39,633 nt of DNA, taken from assembly GCA_903859415.1 (NCBI GenBank), contig CAIOMN010000144.1, forward strand, positions 1 to 39,633, given 5' to 3'. A program made the translations under genes and the position numbers. This document shows, piece by piece, positions 37,701-39,633 of this stretch. The notes under the pieces are model-generated. The model searched no databases, was not told where the DNA came from, and saw only the letters and a program-made list of their open reading frames with translations. The stretch comes from an uncultured Methylococcaceae bacterium. GTDB lineage: Bacteria > Pseudomonadota > Gammaproteobacteria > Methylococcales > Methylomonadaceae. Numbering within the stretch: position 1 is the stretch's first letter; the number at the start of each line of letters is the position of its first letter.

Positions 37701-38918
37701 AGATGTCTTACTAATAGGTGCAGGAATATTGGCTTTGGTTGTGATACTCGTCTGAGGCTTCACATCAAATCTGCCAACGGTATCCCTAGGTTGTGGTGCC
37801 ACAACTATTTTACCCATGACCGTAACCTTTGGAAGTTTTCCAATAGTTGTACCTTCAACACCGGGGACTGTCTCGGAGCCATACTTTCTGAGTAGCTTAA
37901 CGGCATCAGAAACCTCTTGATCTGTAAGATTCTCATGGACTTTCACCTTTGCTTTTAGATCATCTATTGCGATCATATCTGGTACATTCCCGTAATCTAT
38001 TTTCCCATTAACGACCATTGGCTTCGTAGAAAACTCTTTTAACGCCTGATAGACGTTATCTTTCACTTGGCCACGAAAGTCGGCGCTAGTGAGAGCTGCC
38101 TGTTTTGGTACACCCTTTGGCAAGAAATCAAAAGTCTTCATAAAATTCAATGCTTCCTTCGTTGATTCTATCGGCTGAGCCGCCTTAACAAAACTTGGTA
38201 TTACATCAGGATGAACACGAATACGTTTTGCAATCATGGTTAATTCTTCAGGATCACTTGTCTCAGCAATTAGTTTAAGAAGTTTGTATGGTATATTCTT
38301 CTCAGCAATCTTGGCGGCGTTCAATTCTCCGCCACCAAAAGGTGTAAGATCAAGTGCTGTCATACCAGCGAACCCTGCTAAAACTAGTGGACTAAACTTT
38401 TGGCCACCTATGGTAACTTCACCACCAAGTGCATTGAAATAGTCAGATTCCTGTATTGCTTTCTCTGCTTTAATATATTGCGTTGATAGGTCTGATATAG
38501 GCTCAGTACCTAGAATACCGCGAGCCAACGAGACACCTGTCTCAGGTGGTTGATACGATGTTGTGATGTCTGCACCACGAGCCTTATTGATAACATTAGC
38601 TAAACCCATACCAACAGAAAATCCCTCTCTAGCGATTCCTCTTGCCATTCCACCCGCTACTTCTGTAATTGCTTTAGGGATTCCTATTGCGGTATTCAAG
38701 GCAATGCCAGGACCAGTATTAGCAAACGGCTGATGTTCTTTGAACATCGGCGTACTCTGTGCCATTCCACCAGATTGTATACCAGAAAAGTCTAACAGTG
38801 ATGGGTCTACTGGCTCTCGCGGCTCCACTGGTTGCCTTTGGGCGACTGGAACATAACCCGTCTTTGGTACAACGGGCGTAGTTGTTGTCCCACGTTGTGC
38901 TATTGGTGTGTACGCCAT
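34725..38918 (-). CDS. Large ejection-type virion protein (1397 aa)
   Basis: N-terminus Pro/Thr-rich with a short repeat (YTPIAQR / YVPVAQR), then Gly-rich amphipathic segments (GMARGIAREGFSVGMGLANV, SPLVLAGFAGMTALDL). The long middle (about 450-900) is charged and helical (DEAQKGLEEYRTTRTRLEEL, FESFLRKAEDKAEEIIK). The C-terminal third has several hydrophobic helices (DLGLSPVGLTSFFGEQAG, GGIFGLFSASSRKANQ, FYSVVLGSALGLGIMGYYNE) and ends in LPKLP repeats. No catalytic motif found. Size, amphipathic parts and position fit an internal protein that forms a channel through the envelope. The 504-aa helical protein upstream may be its partner. Confidence 0.7.
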   Translation of the reverse strand: MAYTPIAQRGTTTTPVVPKTGYVPVAQRQPVEPREPVDPSLLDFSGIQSGGMAQSTPMFKEHQPFANTGPGIALNTAIGIPKAITEVAGGMARGIAREGFSVGMGLANVINKARGADITTSYQPPETGVSLARGILGTEPISDLSTQYIKAEKAIQESDYFNALGGEVTIGGQKFSPLVLAGFAGMTALDLTPFGGGELNAAKIAEKNIPYKLLKLIAETSDPEELTMIAKRIRVHPDVIPSFVKAAQPIESTKEALNFMKTFDFLPKGVPKQAALTSADFRGQVKDNVYQALKEFSTKPMVVNGKIDYGNVPDMIAIDDLKAKVKVHENLTDQEVSDAVKLLRKYGSETVPGVEGTTIGKLPKVTVMGKIVVAPQPRDTVGRFDVKPQTSITTKANIPAPISKTSSRIIEDSIAQKTNSDLGFVQDGGMAGAKGISAQTVDRLVKGKDGIWAEFKSILQKAKDTWKSLPNKQGGFAKLPSIGKKAAIQEEKNIPAILYDDLSSIAEKMRRTDLTGQEIEQIKTEIEITKDAIDQLPGKQLMKYVSKTTGKLPEVTGQTRMKSLTGSGATVKGSKFRKEGDQLISEMGFNDLDEAQKGLEEYRTTRTRLEELKDRARELRVERSAVRKGERLMQLAKGDRRSAYRNMADYFNLTDAELAKIRHGKDIMAMEPKEFESFLRKAEDKAEEIIKVREARIQLEGTIQNKELKNWENVKDAMKFPAISDMNEAQLKQLDDVLSQYKTGDEFLTVRQLETIDRTELSGLKTTREVQDHLAKMYNLKPEQLPGIKPHPWMYDTQLARQHPLYKLLTTKYNESYLKAASHSIEVERKADDLITKARKSTDRSLGERAVPTDEKVTQWLEAEDRAAAANGMTPEQLDAAEYMDSVYKDYYDWLSKREVEKKFTSRFEDKYFPHVRRGFLEAFKEDGFLKAVKEAKDQFLNDEKMLTILDQKTGSILPYQKWVKFSQFRSGGLVPTKNASMAFKAYVTSLEKAKQFDEFIPEIMIYVHSLTPRNLTGRGVEMDDSIKRFVQSWINAKKGRVEKQILKPGGKMDWALRTGVAITRIRDLGLSPVGLTSFFGEQAGNLTMLGAKDYAKGMGRLVTSKGREITSKYAEFVGKPLFETLTEASNNIGDTLMGGIFGLFSASSRKANQIFLLGSMTKEEFASGVISTSRLAELRNEMGAYRGVSGAESIFGKSVEGAVAGQYKKWAIPILVSTKDNATKFLSLLAKKGVKEALSSKEGSQLFYSVVLGSALGLGIMGYYNELSTKKRNFVEDLIFKSSRDALSLIGALDPKFIGSFAAPRLSAFIVDLTTAIDDLLFLQTYKTTGNLKGISELKTLATPSIIRTVSNLVPGEATAPKKTTKTVKTPAGLPKLPSTKLKLPTPKGLPKLPKL

Positions 38919-38922
38919 ATTT

Positions 38923-39633
38923 TTATTCCGTCATTCCCGCTGCCTTATACTGTTCCCACAATAGGTCTGCATATATCTTCTTAGCCGCTGGGTCGTTCAG
39001 GAATCGTTCAACGTCACTTTCTTTGCCAGTCCACATACTAGATAGTCCTGCCTCATCTGCTAGAACCTTAAGTTCCTGATCGGTATACGCCTCTTTGAGA
39101 CCGTCATATGCCGCCTTCTGGGTAACTGTCGTGTCTACTTGTTCTCGTGTAACTTTCTCCGTAACACCATAAGCGTCTTTGATCGCCTTTTGTTGCGTTG
39201 GATCAGTAATACCTTCAAGAACCGCATCAACACCGTGTGCCTGTATATCGTCCTCGATATTCTTTATATCGTTTTGACTAAAGCCAGCACCAAGTAGTTC
39301 CGTTTTCTTTGCGGTCGTGAGACTTATGTCTCCTTCACTTGCTTTCGGCGCTCTTGTAGCATTAGCCACTGCACCTTTGTAATCTAAATATGAAAGTCCT
39401 TTCACTGCTGGATCACCGATAGTTTTCAAATAGTTGTATGTCTTAAAGTCGGCATCCAGTCCGGCGAGTGCTGAGTCTGGGGTCAAGACCTTCAGGGTCT
39501 TACCTATTTCCTCTGCCGTAAAATCCGACGTTGTGCCAGATGCTTGGGCAGACTCCTCTAATAGCGCCATGATCTCACTAGGATCAGTGATACCTTGCTG
39601 AACAAGTCCAGCAATCGCTTCATCCCTCGACGA
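38923..39633 (-). CDS. C-terminal part of the 504-aa ejection-type protein
   Basis: Continuation of the gene that starts at 945 and crosses the circular join. The internal Met at 39570 is not the start, because the frame stays open through 39633 and matches bases 1-141 and beyond. The C-terminal part has GISDP/EGITDPTQQKAIKDAYGV-type helices and ends KIYADLLWEQYKAAGMTE. The stop is 5 nt before the 1397-aa gene start. Confidence 0.85.
   Translation of the reverse strand, partial: SSRDEAIAGLVQQGITDPSEIMALLEESAQASGTTSDFTAEEIGKTLKVLTPDSALAGLDADFKTYNYLKTIGDPAVKGLSYLDYKGAVANATRAPKASEGDISLTTAKKTELLGAGFSQNDIKNIEDDIQAHGVDAVLEGITDPTQQKAIKDAYGVTEKVTREQVDTTVTQKAAYDGLKEAYTDQELKVLADEAGLSSMWTGKESDVERFLNDPAAKKIYADLLWEQYKAAGMTE
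39493..39633. repeat. Terminal direct repeat, right copy
   Basis: Exact copy of 1-141. Removing it closes the circle. Confidence 0.97.

Noticed and set aside
39570-39570. Start codon of a separate 215-aa protein
   Set aside because: The frame is open through the circular join to an ATG at 945; the Met at 39570 is internal.

Overview
The window is a complete, circularly mapping genome of a short-tailed (podovirus-like) double-stranded DNA phage. The first 141 bases recur exactly as the last 141 (1-141 = 39493-39633), so the molecule is 39,492 bp and one 504-codon gene runs across the ends. It has a full phage morphogenesis set: small and large terminase, P22-type portal, scaffold, decoration protein, Mu gpT-like major capsid protein, tail hub, fibres, ejection-type proteins and a lysis cassette. 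There is no tape measure, sheath, integrase, DNA polymerase or RNA polymerase. The host is inferred, not shown. Several proteins look like families typical of Patescibacteria (CPR, Parcubacteria-like): the membrane-anchored SLT transglycosylase, the 'GIGTTTP...LTVSG' surface-repeat fibre, the GxDGxTPTxEEL collagen-like protein and the small holin-like protein. TGA is a stop codon throughout, so the code-25 lineages (Gracilibacteria, Absconditabacteria) are excluded.

Layout. A divergent control region at 22.28-22.40 kb splits the genome. The plus strand (22.4-28.3 kb) carries a recombination/replication set (coiled-coil protein, putative ssDNA-binding protein, SF2 helicase, PD-(D/E)XK nuclease), then very small genes coupled by ATGA overlaps, then a strongly structured non-coding RNA of about 390 nt, a tRNA-Met and a bidirectional terminator. 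The minus strand reads from 22.3 kb down through position 1 and on from 39.49 to 28.3 kb. Its order is: HNH endonuclease, Cas4/RecB-like nuclease, D5-type helicase, transglycosylase, small zinc protein plus GroEL, terminases, an adhesin-like protein with a zinc C-terminus, portal, scaffold, decoration, a second HNH endonuclease, capsid, two membrane-anchored Ser/Thr-rich proteins, tail hub, Gly-rich adhesin, two large ejection-type proteins, collagen-like protein, secreted fibre, holin-like proteins, papain-like peptidase and a terminal holin.

Expression. Start codons have no Shine-Dalgarno sequence; most are preceded by an AT-rich stretch of the TAA..AAAA type. At least ten gene pairs overlap as ATGA. 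Two promoter classes are visible. Three promoters (two plus, one minus) combine TTATCC(A/C)C, a -35 box and the 13-mer TACATACGATAGA lying inside the -35/-10 spacer. The others are mostly extended -10 elements (TGGTATAAT) without a -35. In seven minus-strand cases the TATAAT hexamer is followed by exactly six bases and then ATG, which predicts leaderless mRNAs; five of these seven begin with a tiny ORF.

The strongest candidates for something undescribed are the structured RNA next to the tRNA, the shared promoter-spacer operator, the fixed-distance leaderless starts, and a GroEL chaperonin in a 39-kb genome.
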